Shown here: positions 45,308-55,844 of the stretch, piece by piece
Layout: each line of letters starts with the position of its first letter
Position numbering within the stretch: position 1 is the stretch's first letter
DNA from: Actinomycetes bacterium
GTDB taxonomy: Bacteria; Actinomycetota; Actinomycetes; Actinomycetales; Dermatophilaceae
DNA length: 64,000 nucleotides
Assembly: GCA_029778715.1 (NCBI GenBank)
Contig: JAKOPT010000138.1
Coordinates: 28,035 to 92,034, forward strand
Reading direction: 5' to 3'
Made by a program: the position numbers and the translations under genes
The notes under the pieces: model-generated
The model's database searches: none
The model's input: only the letters and a program-made list of their open reading frames with translations
What the model was told of the DNA's origin: nothing

Positions 45308-45754
45308 TCAGGGGCGCGGTCCGAGGAACTCGAAGCCGGGGACGTTGCGCAGCACCCAGAACGCCATGATGCTCGCGATGAGGAGATACACCATCCAGGG
45401 TGGCGCGATCCAGGTGCGAGGTGCCCCTCGCCATTGACGCCGCACCCAGCGCAGCCACGTCGCGGCCAGCCCCACGGCGACGATCACGGCGAACGGGTTG
45501 TAGTGGAAGGCGGTGACCACGTCTGCGTTGGTCAGCGCGTGGCAGGCGCGCAACGAGCCGCAGCCGGGGCAGTAGGTGCCGGTGAGCCATAACCACGGAC
45601 ACGTCGGGTAGTGGCCGGGCACCGTGGGGTCGCGCAGGTGGATGACGACGGCGAAGGCACCGGTGGCTGCGAGCACGGACAGCGGCGACACCAAGCGGCT
45701 CCACCGGCGAGACGCCGGTGGAGCCGCTTGACTGGTGCGATCAGACGCACTCAC
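45308..45754 (-). CDS. DUF2752 membrane protein
   Basis: 148 residues with three membrane helices. The DUF2752 signature CPWLWLTGTYCPGCGSLRACHALTNADV is present: Cys residues and the GCG turn are invariant in the family. Function unknown. It begins at GTG 45754, 24 bases after the CD225 gene's stop, and probably forms an operon with it. Confidence 0.85.
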   Translation of the reverse strand: MSASDRTSQAAPPASRRWSRLVSPLSVLAATGAFAVVIHLRDPTVPGHYPTCPWLWLTGTYCPGCGSLRACHALTNADVVTAFHYNPFAVIVAVGLAATWLRWVRRQWRGAPRTWIAPPWMVYLLIASIMAFWVLRNVPGFEFLGPRP

Positions 45755-45778
45755 GAGGTTGCACCTCGGCGGTGGCGA

Positions 45779-46120
45779 TCAGTTGCCCGAGGAGGATGCT
45801 GCGCCAAGAAGCCCAAGACCCACGACGAAGATGAGGTAAAGCACGATGATGACGGCCCAGGAAATCACGGACCACTTGACCCACTTGGTCGCTTCAGCGG
45901 CCGACGCTTGAGCCCCGGCCGCGTCGCCAGCGGCCCACTTGCTGTTGACCTCGGAGGACTTGATGATGGCGACGATCCCGAACGGGAGGCAGCAGAAGAT
46001 GGTGGCGAGAATCGACCACACCATCTTGTTGTCGGGCGGGGCCCCCATGCCGCCGCCCATCGGCGCGGGAGCGGCGTAGCCACCAGGGGGCGGGGGAGGA
46101 GGAGTTCCATAGTCGGACAT
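45779..46120 (-). CDS. CD225/dispanin-family membrane protein
   Basis: 113 residues. A Pro/Gly-rich head (YGTPPPPPPGGYAAP) is followed by NKMVWSILATIFCCLPFGIVAIIKSSEV, the CD225 signature, and a second membrane helix WSVISWAVIIVLYLIFVVG. Bacterial members have no defined function. AAGGGA lies properly before the ATG. The 160-bp gap to rlmB holds no gene. Confidence 0.87.
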   Translation of the reverse strand: MSDYGTPPPPPPGGYAAPAPMGGGMGAPPDNKMVWSILATIFCCLPFGIVAIIKSSEVNSKWAAGDAAGAQASAAEATKWVKWSVISWAVIIVLYLIFVVGLGLLGAASSSGN

Positions 46121-46283
46121 GGACTGTCCCTTTCGGGTGAGAGTGTTAGGCCCCCCAGGAGCGGGGTTCCCTCCGGCACACCCGATCCTTGCACAAGACA
46201 GTTCGCATCGGTAATGGCATTTCGGTATCGCGTCGATGACAATTCCCTGCGGGTGCCGACGCTTCGCCGTCCTAGACCGTGCC

Positions 46284-47243
46284 TCACTTGCCGGAGCGTT
46301 GGCGTGCGATCTCGTAGAGCGTGACCCCGGTGGCGATGCCCGCGTTGAGCGACTCGACGGCCGAACTCATCGGGATCGACACGATCTGGTCGCAGGTCTC
46401 GCGGACCAGCCGCGACAACCCCTTGCCCTCCGAGCCCACGACGACGACAAGCGGCTCGGTCGCCAAACCCAACTCGGGCAGGTCGACGTCGCCCTCCATG
46501 TCGAGGCCGATGACGAAGAAGCCCGCCTTGCGGAAGTCCTTGAGCGCGCTGGTCAGGTTGCTCACCTGCGCCACCGGCACCCGGGCCGCGGCCCCCGCCG
46601 ACGTCTTCCACGCCGAAGCGGTCATCCCCACCGAACGCCGCGCCGGCACGACGACTCCGTGGCCGCCGAACGCCGCCACCGAGCGGATGATCGCGCCGAG
46701 GTTGCGGGGGTCGGTGATCCCGTCCAGGGCCACGACGAGGGGTATGCCGGGGGCTTGCGGGTCGACGAAATCGCTGGGATGGGCGTACGCATAAGGCGGC
46801 ACCTGGATCGCCAACCCCTGGTGGACGGCGCCATCGGTGAGCCGGTCGAGTTCACCGCGTGGGGTTTCCAGGACCGGTATGCCGCGTTCACCCGCGGTTT
46901 TGAGCGCCTCGCGCACTCGGTCGTCGGCGTCGATGCGGCCCGCGACGTACATCGTCGCCACCGGCACGTCGGCGCGCAGCGCCTCGACGACGGCGTTGCG
47001 GCCGGCGACCATCTCACTACTTGCGCCGTGTTTGCGACCGCCCGAGCGCGACGGGCGCGAGGGGGCGTGCTTGGCCGCTGCCTTGGCCATCTTGTGGGCC
47101 TTGTGGTTGGGCCGGTCGACCGCCTTGGGGGTGGGGCCCTTGCCCTCCAGTCCGCGGCGACGCTGGCCACCGGAGCCGACCGTCGCGCCCTTCTTGCTCC
47201 CCGAGCGGCGCACCGCACCACGTCGGTTCGAGTTGCCGGCCAT
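46284..47243 (-). CDS. rlmB: 23S rRNA 2'-O-methyltransferase RlmB (SpoU/TrmH family)
   Basis: 319 residues. A 75-residue basic head is followed by the L30-like substrate domain ([19 protein letters not shown]) and the SPOUT domain with its knot motifs: [31 protein letters not shown] and [19 protein letters not shown]. It methylates G2251-equivalent in 23S rRNA. AGGAGG precedes the ATG, which shares a base with the cysS stop. Confidence 0.92.
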   Translation of the reverse strand: MAGNSNRRGAVRRSGSKKGATVGSGGQRRRGLEGKGPTPKAVDRPNHKAHKMAKAAAKHAPSRPSRSGGRKHGASSEMVAGRNAVVEALRADVPVATMYVAGRIDADDRVREALKTAGERGIPVLETPRGELDRLTDGAVHQGLAIQVPPYAYAHPSDFVDPQAPGIPLVVALDGITDPRNLGAIIRSVAAFGGHGVVVPARRSVGMTASAWKTSAGAAARVPVAQVSNLTSALKDFRKAGFFVIGLDMEGDVDLPELGLATEPLVVVVGSEGKGLSRLVRETCDQIVSIPMSSAVESLNAGIATGVTLYEIARQRSGK

Positions 47244-48712
47244 TACGCCTCCTGACGATTGCGGGAGAGGCTCCAGCGAGCTCCCGAGGCAGTGTCTTCG
47301 ACGGCGATCCCGGCGGCGGTGAGACCGTCCCGGATCGCGTCGGCGGTCGCCCAGTCGCGGGCCGCGCGGGCCTTGGCGCGCGCGGCGATCTGGGCCTGGA
47401 CGAGGGCATCGAGGGCAGCCAAGGCATCCTGCGCCCCGGAGTCGCCGGCCCCCCACGCGGCGTCCAACGGGTTGACGCCGAGCACGTCGGTCATCGCGAC
47501 GACGAGCGCGGCGGCCTGCGCGGCGTCCTCGACATCGCCCTCGTCGAGCATGGTGTTCCCGGCGCGCACCGTCTCGTGGATGACGGCCAACGCCCCCGAC
47601 ACCCCGAGGTCGTCATCGAGGGACTCCCGGAACTCCGCCGGGAACTCGACCCCGGCCGCGCGCCACCCATCCGGCGCGGCATACGCCTGAGCGAGCGCGG
47701 CATACGCCTCTGGGGAGAGCGCACGCCGCAGGAAACCCTCGATCCGCTCGACAGCGGCGGCGGCCTCGGCGAGCGAACCCTCGGTGTACTCGATCATCGA
47801 GCGGTAGTGGGCGGCCGTGAGGTAGTAGCGCACGACGAGCGGGCGGTGCTCGGCGAGCACGTGCGAGACCCGCAGCGAGTTGCCGAGCGACTTGCTCATC
47901 TTCTCGCCGCTCATCGTGACCCAGCCGTTGTGGAGCCAGTAGTTGGCGAACCCGAGCCCGGCAGCGGTCGACTGGGCGAGTTCGTTCTCGTGATGGGGGA
48001 AGCGCAGGTCGACGCCCCCGCCGTGGATGTCGAAGGTGTCGCCGAGGTATTTGCGGGCCATCGCCGAGCACTCGAGGTGCCACCCGGGGCGACCGGCGCC
48101 GAATGGGGTCGGCCAGGAAGCGGTCGCCGGCTCGCTCGGTTTGTGGCCCTTCCACAGGGCGAAGTCGCGCGGGTCGCGCTTGCCGCGGGGATCGGCGTCC
48201 TCGGCGGCGGCCATGTCGTCGATCTTCTGCTTGGTCAGCGACCCGTAGGTCGGCCAGGACCGAACATCGAAGTAGACATCCCCGCTGCCGTCCGCGGCCG
48301 GGTAGGCGTGCCCCTTCTCGACGATGGTCTCCATGAGGGTGACCATTTCCGGAACATGCCCGGTCGCGCGCGGTTCGTAGGTCGGCGGGAGCACCCCGAG
48401 GCCGGCGAGCGCCTCGGCGGTCTCGACCTCGTTGCGGTAGCTCACGGCATACCACGGCTCACCGGACTCGGCGGATTTGGCGAGGATCTTGTCGTCGATG
48501 TCGGTGACATTGCGGATCAAGGTGACGTCGTAGCCGTGGCCGCGTTCGAGCCACCGGCGGAGCACGTCGAAGGCGACGGCGAAGCGCACATGGCCCAGGT
48601 GCGGCGGGGCCTGGGTGGTGAGCCCGCAGATGTAGATGCCGACCTTCCCGGGGGTCACGGGGACGAAGTCGCGCAGCTCGCCGGTGAGCGAGTCCTGGAG
48701 TCTGAGGGTCAC
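47243..48712 (-). CDS. cysS: Cysteinyl-tRNA synthetase
   Basis: 489 residues, full length. HIGH-like [14 protein letters not shown], zinc ligands including [15 protein letters not shown] and [23 protein letters not shown], and [12 protein letters not shown] are seen. GTG 48712 follows TAGCCT by six bases. Coupled to rlmB downstream. Two CGGCATAC words close together (47681-47715) encode AAYA in the DALR region. Confidence 0.95.
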   Translation of the reverse strand: MTLRLQDSLTGELRDFVPVTPGKVGIYICGLTTQAPPHLGHVRFAVAFDVLRRWLERGHGYDVTLIRNVTDIDDKILAKSAESGEPWYAVSYRNEVETAEALAGLGVLPPTYEPRATGHVPEMVTLMETIVEKGHAYPAADGSGDVYFDVRSWPTYGSLTKQKIDDMAAAEDADPRGKRDPRDFALWKGHKPSEPATASWPTPFGAGRPGWHLECSAMARKYLGDTFDIHGGGVDLRFPHHENELAQSTAAGLGFANYWLHNGWVTMSGEKMSKSLGNSLRVSHVLAEHRPLVVRYYLTAAHYRSMIEYTEGSLAEAAAAVERIEGFLRRALSPEAYAALAQAYAAPDGWRAAGVEFPAEFRESLDDDLGVSGALAVIHETVRAGNTMLDEGDVEDAAQAAALVVAMTDVLGVNPLDAAWGAGDSGAQDALAALDALVQAQIAARAKARAARDWATADAIRDGLTAAGIAVEDTASGARWSLSRNRQEA

Positions 48713-48745
48713 CGCACCAGGCTACCGGCGCTTCGCTCTCCCTCC

Positions 48746-48791
48746 ATTCGAGGTAAACACGCCGCGGAATCCGCGCGCTATTACCTCGAAT
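48746..48791. repeat. Inverted repeat between cysS and PAP2
   Basis: ATTCGAGGTAA and TTACCTCGAAT, perfect 11-bp arms around 24 bases, with an inner CCGCGGAATCCGCG. It sits where the first helices of the PAP2 protein would be expected. Confidence 0.85.
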
Positions 48792-48817
48792 CGGCGCGGG
48801 CTGCGCGCGAGACCAAG

Positions 48818-49213
48818 GTGACGTATGCCGTTGCTGGCCTTGTCGCGGCAGCCTTCGTCGGAGTCTTGGTGACGGTGGCCGGCGCCCTGTGGACCAACCC
48901 GCGCCCGTTCGTCGTCGACGGGGTCGCGCCCCTGATCGCGCACCCGGCGGACAACGGGTTCCCCTCGGATCACACGGCGTTGGGGTTCGCCGTGGCGGGG
49001 GTCGTCACCTGGTTCGACCGGCGGCTCGGCGTGGTCGCCCTCGTCCTCGCGGCCCTCTTGGGGGTATGCCGCGTGCTCGCCCATGTCCATCACGTCCCCG
49101 ACGTCGTCGGCGGGGCTCTGGTCGGCCTGCTCGCCGCCGCGCTCGGGGTGCTCGGTGCCCGGGTGGCCACGGCCCTGTGGGACCGGGCCCGGTTGGGCAC
49201 CGCGTCCTCGTAG
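48818..49213 (+). CDS. PAP2-superfamily phosphatase, apparently N-terminally shortened
   Basis: 131 residues from GTG 48818. PAP2 motifs are seen: WTNPRPFV, FPSDHTALGFAVAG (usually PSGH) and RVLAHVHHVPDVVGG. Likely acts on undecaprenyl pyrophosphate or a related lipid at the membrane. Homologues are usually longer at the N-terminus; here the frame upstream runs into the inverted repeat 48746-48791 and the cysS promoter. It may be a truncated but open gene. Confidence 0.65.
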   Translation: MTYAVAGLVAAAFVGVLVTVAGALWTNPRPFVVDGVAPLIAHPADNGFPSDHTALGFAVAGVVTWFDRRLGVVALVLAALLGVCRVLAHVHHVPDVVGGALVGLLAAALGVLGARVATALWDRARLGTASS

Positions 49214-49249
49214 CTCCCGCCTCGGTGGCGTTGACGTGTCCGTGACGTT

Positions 49250-49360
49250 GACGTAGCGGTGCGACCGCGGCATACGTGCGACCGCGGCATACGCCCAACG
49301 GCGGCCTCCGGTGAGCGGCGGCATGCAAACGCCGAGGCGGCATACCGGCGCAGTCGAACG
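49250..49360. repeat. GTATGCCG-word cluster between convergent genes
   Basis: Three CGGCATAC words, two in the direct repeat TGCGACCGCGGCATAC, within 110 bp. The gap has no gene. Confidence 0.75.
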
Positions 49361-49400
49361 TCGTTCGCTGACCCCGGATGCCGCCCCGGCGAAGGAACAC

Positions 49401-50030
49401 TCAGAGGGGGTCGGGGAAGTCGACCGGCCACCCCTTCTTGGCGAGCCGATCGGCAACCCGGCGGATCTCATCCTCGGAGGCGTCCACGTCGGTGAGGTCG
49501 GTGATCGCCGCGGCGATGTCCTCCGGACCCGCGGGGCTTACGTGGTGACGGCGCAGAGCCCGTGCCACGCGCTTGACCTCGGACCGGGTGAGACGGCGTT
49601 CGAGGAGCGCGAGGAGTGGGATGTAGTCGTGGTCGGGGACACCGGTGGGGTAGCCCTCGCGGAGCCAGGTGACGATCCGGCCCAGGGGGGAGTCGCTCGG
49701 CGACTCGTCCTCATCGGGGCTCGGCGCGGCGCCAGGGGGCACCGGCCGTTGCGCGGTCGCCGGGAGCGCCAACGGCCAACCGCCGGCGGCCAGCCGTCCG
49801 GAGATCCGGCGCACGTCGGCCTCGGCGAGGTCAGCAGCGGCCGGCACAACGGCCGCCGCCGACATGTCGAGGTGGCCGGCGCCGGCAAGTCGCAACACCG
49901 CGGTGAGCGTCTGATCTGCGCCGAGTCGCTCGCGCAGGATGGCGACCAGCGGACCTGCGTCCTCGGTCGGCACGCCGTTGGGGTAGGCCTCGTCGAGGTA
50001 GCGGTCGATGTCGCTGAGCGCAAATGCCAT
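49401..50030 (-). CDS. DUF3349 protein with two domain copies
   Basis: 209 residues made of two DUF3349 units of about 80 residues (first: DIDRYLDEAYPNGVPTEDAGPL; second: RIVTWLREGYPTGVPDHDYIPL) joined by an acidic Pro/Ser linker; the ends GGWPLALP and KGWPVDFP match each other. The same order, DUF3349-small membrane protein-Pit, occurs in Mycobacterium (Rv0543c to Rv0545c). Function unknown, perhaps phosphate-related by context. Confidence 0.85.
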   Translation of the reverse strand: MAFALSDIDRYLDEAYPNGVPTEDAGPLVAILRERLGADQTLTAVLRLAGAGHLDMSAAAVVPAAADLAEADVRRISGRLAAGGWPLALPATAQRPVPPGAAPSPDEDESPSDSPLGRIVTWLREGYPTGVPDHDYIPLLALLERRLTRSEVKRVARALRRHHVSPAGPEDIAAAITDLTDVDASEDEIRRVADRLAKKGWPVDFPDPL

Positions 50031-50035
50031 GGGTC

Positions 50036-50347
50036 TCACTTCTTCTTGTCGACGAGGAGCGGGATGACGTGCTCGAAACTCACGGCCTTGCCCAGACCGG
50101 CCGCCACGATAATCGTGATCCCGAGGGCGACACCGCCGACGATGGCGAGCATGAGCAGCGCGGCGATGGCCTTGCCCAAGGGCGTCGGGCGTAGGACCGC
50201 CTTGCCATCCGGGTCTACGACGGTCGCCGCTCCGAGGGTGAGGATGCGCATGGCGAGGGCGTAGATGACGGGGAGTCCGACACCGAAGGCGAGTCCGGCC
50301 ATGAGGACCCGGCCGGCGCCGTTGAGGGCGAGGGAGATGGTGTTCAT
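50036..50347 (-). CDS. Small membrane protein between pit and DUF3349
   Basis: 103 residues with two membrane helices (LMAGLAFGVGLPVIYALAMRIL and AIAALLMLAIVGGVALGITIIV) and a short basic end. Equivalent by position to Rv0544c. Starts four bases after the pit stop and overlaps the longer start of the DUF3349 gene, so the three form one operon. Confidence 0.82.
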   Translation of the reverse strand: MNTISLALNGAGRVLMAGLAFGVGLPVIYALAMRILTLGAATVVDPDGKAVLRPTPLGKAIAALLMLAIVGGVALGITIIVAAGLGKAVSFEHVIPLLVDKKK

Positions 50348-50351
50348 GGGG

Positions 50352-51617
50352 TCACTTCTTTTCGATGAGGTCGGCGGTGGGGACCTCGTGGGTGCCGGCG
50401 TGATCGGGGGCGTGCTGGTCGAGGAGATCCTGGGGACGGTCCCACTCGGCATTGACGTTGCTGGAGTCGACCTTGTGCTGTTGCGAGCGGCGGTACATCC
50501 ACCCCGCGCCCGCGGCGAGGACCGCGAAGACGACGATCGCGCCGACCCCGCCGCCGATGGCGTGCCCGATCCAGAACATGAGGGCCGCCACGGCCCCGGC
50601 GAGGGGGAAGGTGGTGGCCCAGGCGACCACCATCCGGCCCGCGGTGTTCCAACGGACGTGGGTGCCGCGCCCCAGGCCACCGCCGAGCACCGAACCGGTG
50701 GCGACGTGCGTCGTCGAGAGGGCGAAGCCCAGGTGCGAGGCGGCCATGAGGACCGAGGCGGTCGCGCCGTCGCTGGCCATCCCCTGGCGGGGCGTGATGT
50801 CGACCAGGCCCTTGCCGAGGGTGCGGATGATGCGCCACCCGCCGAGATAGGTGCCGAGCGCGATGGCGCTCGCGGCCGAGAACTTGACCCACAGCGGGAC
50901 CGAGTGGGTGTCCTTCCAGTGACCCGACGCGAGCAGGGCCAAGGTCATGACGCCCATCGTCTTCTGCGCGTCGTTGGTGCCGTGCGCGAGCGAGACGAGG
51001 GAGGCACTGCCGATCTGGCCCCAGCGGAAGTGCTTGTCGCTCAACATGTGGGCGACGGAGTTGGTGATCCGGTGGACCAGCCAGGAGCCGAGGAACGCGA
51101 CGAGCATGGCGATGACGGGTGAGATGAAACTCGGGAGGAGCACCTTGCCGATGACACCGTCGAGTTTGCTGCCGTCACCGTTCCACTTGACCCCGGCCCA
51201 GCCCAACGCGGCGACCGTGGCGCCGGTGAGGCCGCCGAGGAGGGCGTGCGAGGACGAGGAGGGTAGGCCGAGCAGCCAGGTGAAGAGGTTCCAGAGGATG
51301 CCGCCGGCGAGCCCGGCGAGGACGATGAGCAGCAGCATCTGGCCGCCGTCGGCGCCGAGGGCCTTGATGGGCGAGCCATCCTTGTTCTGGATCTTGACGA
51401 CCGCGTTGGACACGGTGAGGGCGACCTCGACGGAGAGGAACGCCCCGACGAGGTTGAGGACGGCCGACAGTCCGACGGCCACTTTGGGGGACAGGGCTCC
51501 GGTCGAGATCGAGGCCGCCATCGCGTTGGCGGTGTCGTGGAAGCCGTTGGTGAAGTCGAAGGCCAGGGCCGTGACAATGACGAGGACGAGGGTGAGGGTC
51601 ACAGCGGTCACGCGCAC
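50352..51617 (-). CDS. pit: Low-affinity inorganic phosphate transporter
   Basis: 421 residues, the PiT symporter family. The two inverted repeats hold FDFTNGFHDTANAMA (residues 20-34) and SLAHGTNDAQKTMG (about 232), the phosphate/metal site. Ten or so membrane helices. A cytosolic charged tail of 50 residues follows. GTG 51617 is the likely start. A PHO-box-like repeat 44-65 bases upstream suggests phosphate control, unusual for Pit, which is often constitutive. Confidence 0.93.
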   Translation of the reverse strand: MRVTAVTLTLVLVIVTALAFDFTNGFHDTANAMAASISTGALSPKVAVGLSAVLNLVGAFLSVEVALTVSNAVVKIQNKDGSPIKALGADGGQMLLLIVLAGLAGGILWNLFTWLLGLPSSSSHALLGGLTGATVAALGWAGVKWNGDGSKLDGVIGKVLLPSFISPVIAMLVAFLGSWLVHRITNSVAHMLSDKHFRWGQIGSASLVSLAHGTNDAQKTMGVMTLALLASGHWKDTHSVPLWVKFSAASAIALGTYLGGWRIIRTLGKGLVDITPRQGMASDGATASVLMAASHLGFALSTTHVATGSVLGGGLGRGTHVRWNTAGRMVVAWATTFPLAGAVAALMFWIGHAIGGGVGAIVVFAVLAAGAGWMYRRSQQHKVDSSNVNAEWDRPQDLLDQHAPDHAGTHEVPTADLIEKK

Positions 51618-51660
51618 ACTGTGCCGTGTTCACGGCCAGGACACAAAGGGAAGTCGAAGT

Positions 51661-51682
51661 GTTCACCTGACGTTCATCTCAC
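51661..51682. promoter_or_regulatory. PHO-box-like direct repeat upstream of pit
   Basis: GTTCACCTGAC followed by GTTCATCTCAC: two 11-base units as in PhoP/RegX3 sites. A further GTTCAC at 51628 is exactly 33 bases (three periods) away. Confidence 0.65.
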
Positions 51683-51841
51683 CCGGCCCCCGTGTCGCCA
51701 TTTCGTATGCTGCGCAGCCCCCTTCGCGCCTCCCTCACCTTGGCCCCAGGCCGTTGGCTGACGGTCGCGGGTGATGGGGCGACGAGGGTGCTGCGGTGAC
51801 GCTTCGCTCCTCCCGGTGCGCGCCGCGGATCGGGCCGCCCG

Positions 51842-51868
51842 TTTGCACTCTCCGGGGTCGAGTGCCAA
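51842..51868. promoter_or_regulatory. CIRCE-like operator 1 (HrcA)
   Basis: TTTGCACTC-N9-GAGTGCCAA, a near match to the CIRCE consensus TTAGCACTC-N9-GAGTGCTAA. Confidence 0.8.
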
Positions 51869-51876
51869 TAATGGGC

Positions 51877-51903
51877 TTAGCACTCTCCCCTTGAGAGTGA
51901 CAA
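51877..51903. promoter_or_regulatory. CIRCE-like operator 2 (HrcA)
   Basis: TTAGCACTC-N9-GAGTGACAA; the left arm is perfect and the right arm differs at two positions. It starts eight bases after operator 1. Confidence 0.85.
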
Positions 51904-51947
51904 GTACCTGACCGGCCCGGTGAGGTGCGCGTGTCCCGGCGACGTGA

Positions 51948-53651
<1,704 letters not shown>

Positions 53652-53657
53652 CCCAGC

Positions 53658-53722
53658 CCCGCGGCATACGACAACCGGGCGGTTTCCTTTCGGGGAAGCC
53701 GCCCGGTTTCGTATGCCGCGGG
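53658..53722 (+). terminator. groEL terminator hairpin with inverted GTATGCCG words
   Basis: Outer arms CCCGCGGCATACGA and TCGTATGCCGCGGG pair perfectly and enclose an inner stem AACCGGGCGG-TTTCC / GGAAGCCGCCCGGTT. The 8-mer therefore forms the base of the hairpin. Confidence 0.88.
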
Positions 53723-53804
53723 CTCGCCGCGGCACCGGCTTCCGGGTCGCCTGTGTCGCCCGGTTTCGTATGCCGCGGGGCTGGCCGTGGCCTGCCTGAT
53801 GTCC

Positions 53805-54560
53805 TCAGCGCGGCGCCCGGACGAGTTCGAGGGCCAGGTCGGTGGTCGCGGTGACGTAGGCGTCCGGGTCGTCGGGGACGTCGGGACCGAGTTGTTCGAA
53901 GAGGATGCAGCCGACGGTGCCGAGGACGAGGTTCCACGCGCCCAGGCCGCGCAGGAGCAGGGTCGGGGGGAGGCCCGCTGAGCGGACGAGTGGGTCGTCG
54001 AGGAGGCTGGCCAAGGCGCGAGTGGCGACGGCCGCGGTGGCTGCCGGGCCCGCCTCATCGGTCTGCGCGCCGGCGTCGCTGCAGGCGAGGCCGCGCAGGA
54101 CCGTGAGGAGATGGGCCTGGACGCGCGTGCCCGCCGGGGTCGTTCGCTCCGCGGGGGCGTGGTATTCGGGGACGGGGGAGCCGTAGATGAGGGCGTACTG
54201 GTGCGGGTGGGCGCGGGCCCACTGCCACAGGGCGGAGGTGATGGCGCGAAAGCGTGCCTCGGCCCGAGCCGCGGTGGCCGCCGGCGTGTCGACCCCGTCG
54301 TCGACTGCCGCGAGGGCCGCATCCACGGCGTCGCCCAGCTCGTTGTAGGCGCGGACGATGAGCAGGGTGAGCAGGTCGTCCCGGGAGGCGACGTAACGGT
54401 AGAGGGCCGAGGGAGCCAGGCCCAGGTCCCGGGCCACGGCGCGCAGGGAGAGGGCGGCGGCGCCTGAGCGGGCGAGGTGACGGGTGGCCACCGCGAGGAT
54501 TTCCTCTTCGAGAGCGGCCCGGTTGCGGGCTCGGATTCCCTGGGCGGGCGTGTCGGTCAT
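53805..54560 (-). CDS. TetR-family transcriptional repressor
   Basis: 251 residues. HTH region: LAVATRHLARSGAAALSLRAVARDLGLAPSALYRYVASRDDLLTLLI, followed by the TetR_C_13-like ligand half with a WQWARAHPHQYALIYGSPVPEY stretch. It is divergent from a dehydrogenase/epimerase gene, with a long palindrome between them that is the likely operator; it would thus control itself and the neighbour. The ligand is unknown. Confidence 0.9.
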   Translation of the reverse strand: MTDTPAQGIRARNRAALEEEILAVATRHLARSGAAALSLRAVARDLGLAPSALYRYVASRDDLLTLLIVRAYNELGDAVDAALAAVDDGVDTPAATAARAEARFRAITSALWQWARAHPHQYALIYGSPVPEYHAPAERTTPAGTRVQAHLLTVLRGLACSDAGAQTDEAGPAATAAVATRALASLLDDPLVRSAGLPPTLLLRGLGAWNLVLGTVGCILFEQLGPDVPDDPDAYVTATTDLALELVRAPR

Positions 54561-54600
54561 GGAGCCAGCATCTCATATGGCGAGACCAGTGGTCACGAAA

Positions 54601-54672
54601 AAGAACACTGTTCTTGCCAATCTGTCGAGATCAGTGTTCACTGTTCCTATCAGTGAACACTGATCTCGACAG
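54601..54672. promoter_or_regulatory. TetR-type operator, perfect 22-bp arms
   Basis: 54622-54643 and 54651-54672 are exact reverse complements, separated by TTCCTAT. Each arm includes CAGTGTTCACTG, itself near-palindromic, and GAACACTGTTC at 54603-54613 adds a third related site. Lies between the divergent starts. Confidence 0.85.
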
Positions 54673-54686
54673 TGACGGGAGTACTC

Positions 54687-55658
54687 ATGTCTCGCATCCT
54701 TGTTGTCGGCGCAGGAGGCATCGGAACCGCGAGCGCGGTCCACCTGCTCGCCGCGGGTCACGACGTCATCGTGGCCACGCGCAGCGGCGAGCCCGGCCGT
54801 GACCCGCTCGCCGGGGCTCACGGTCTGGCCCTCGACGCGACCGACGCCGCTGCGCTCACCCGCGCCACCCGGGGCTGTGACGCCCTTGTCAACGCGGTCA
54901 ACCCCCCTCAGTACACCCGGTGGGAGCGGGACTGGCCGCCGCTGGCGGCCGCCTTCCTCGAGGCCGCGCAGGCCACGGGCGCCGGGTTGGTCACGGTCTC
55001 CAACCTCTATGGCTACGGGCAGGTGACGGCACCCATGACCGAGGCCACCCCGCTGCGGCCCAACGGCAGCAAGGGCCGGGTGCGCGCGGCCATGTGGGAG
55101 GAAGCGCTCGCCGCTCACGAGGCCGGCCGGCTGCGGGCCACCGAGGTCCGCGCCAGTGACTATTTCGGGCCCGGGGCTCGCTCAGGCGTCAGCATGCTCA
55201 ACCGGTTCGTCATCGCCCCGGCTGCTCGCGGCCGCACGGCGCGCCTGGTGGTCGGGGTCCCCGATGCGCCCCACTCGTGGACCTACCTTGCCGACATCGG
55301 CGCCCTCGTCGCCACGCTCGCGACCGACGATCGCGCCTGGGGTCGCCCGTGGCATGTGCCCACGGCGCCACCCCGGACCATGGCCCAGGTGGCCGCCGAC
55401 GTCGCCGGGCTGTGCGGCATACCCGCCCCGACGGTGCGCCCGCTGCCGGGAGCCGTCCGAGCCGCGATGCGGGTGATACCCCTGATCCGCGAACTGGACG
55501 AGACCCGCCACCAGTTCGAGCGGCCCTTCGTGCTCGACTCCCGCGCCGCGACCGCGACGTTCGGGCTGGCCGCGACGCCGTGGCGAGGGGCCCTTGCGGC
55601 CACCCTCGCCCACGGCGAGGTCGGCACCACCACGGTCGCCGCCGGGTCGCCCCGGTGA
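54687..55658 (+). CDS. NAD-dependent epimerase/dehydratase-family protein
   Basis: 323 residues. Rossmann start MSRILVVGAGGIGTASAVHLLAAGHDV and the SDR-like body with VTVSNLYGYGQV and an ExR..DYFGPG segment, as in atypical extended SDRs. The classic YxxxK is not clear. Likely the enzyme induced with the divergent TetR. ATG 54687 has GGGAG upstream. The reaction is not known. Confidence 0.82.
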   Translation: MSRILVVGAGGIGTASAVHLLAAGHDVIVATRSGEPGRDPLAGAHGLALDATDAAALTRATRGCDALVNAVNPPQYTRWERDWPPLAAAFLEAAQATGAGLVTVSNLYGYGQVTAPMTEATPLRPNGSKGRVRAAMWEEALAAHEAGRLRATEVRASDYFGPGARSGVSMLNRFVIAPAARGRTARLVVGVPDAPHSWTYLADIGALVATLATDDRAWGRPWHVPTAPPRTMAQVAADVAGLCGIPAPTVRPLPGAVRAAMRVIPLIRELDETRHQFERPFVLDSRAATATFGLAATPWRGALAATLAHGEVGTTTVAAGSPR

Positions 55659-55667
55659 CCCGACCCT

Positions 55668-55800
55668 GGTGAGCCGACCAGGTCGAGTGGACCCGTCGAG
55701 CCGGCCCCGGCGAGCCGAGCCGGTCGAGGCAGGCCTGTAGAGCCGAGCCCGTTGAGCCGAGCCCGTCGAAGTGACGAGGACGATTGGCCCGTCGAGCCCG
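55668..55800. repeat. Degenerate GAGCCGAGCC repeats
   Basis: About six imperfect copies of GAGCCGA(G/C)C-GTCGA lie between convergent genes. No gene is seen here. Confidence 0.6.
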
Positions 55801-55844
55801 GGCCGACCCGATGAGCGGGCCGGCCCGGCCTCCGGGCCAGGCGG

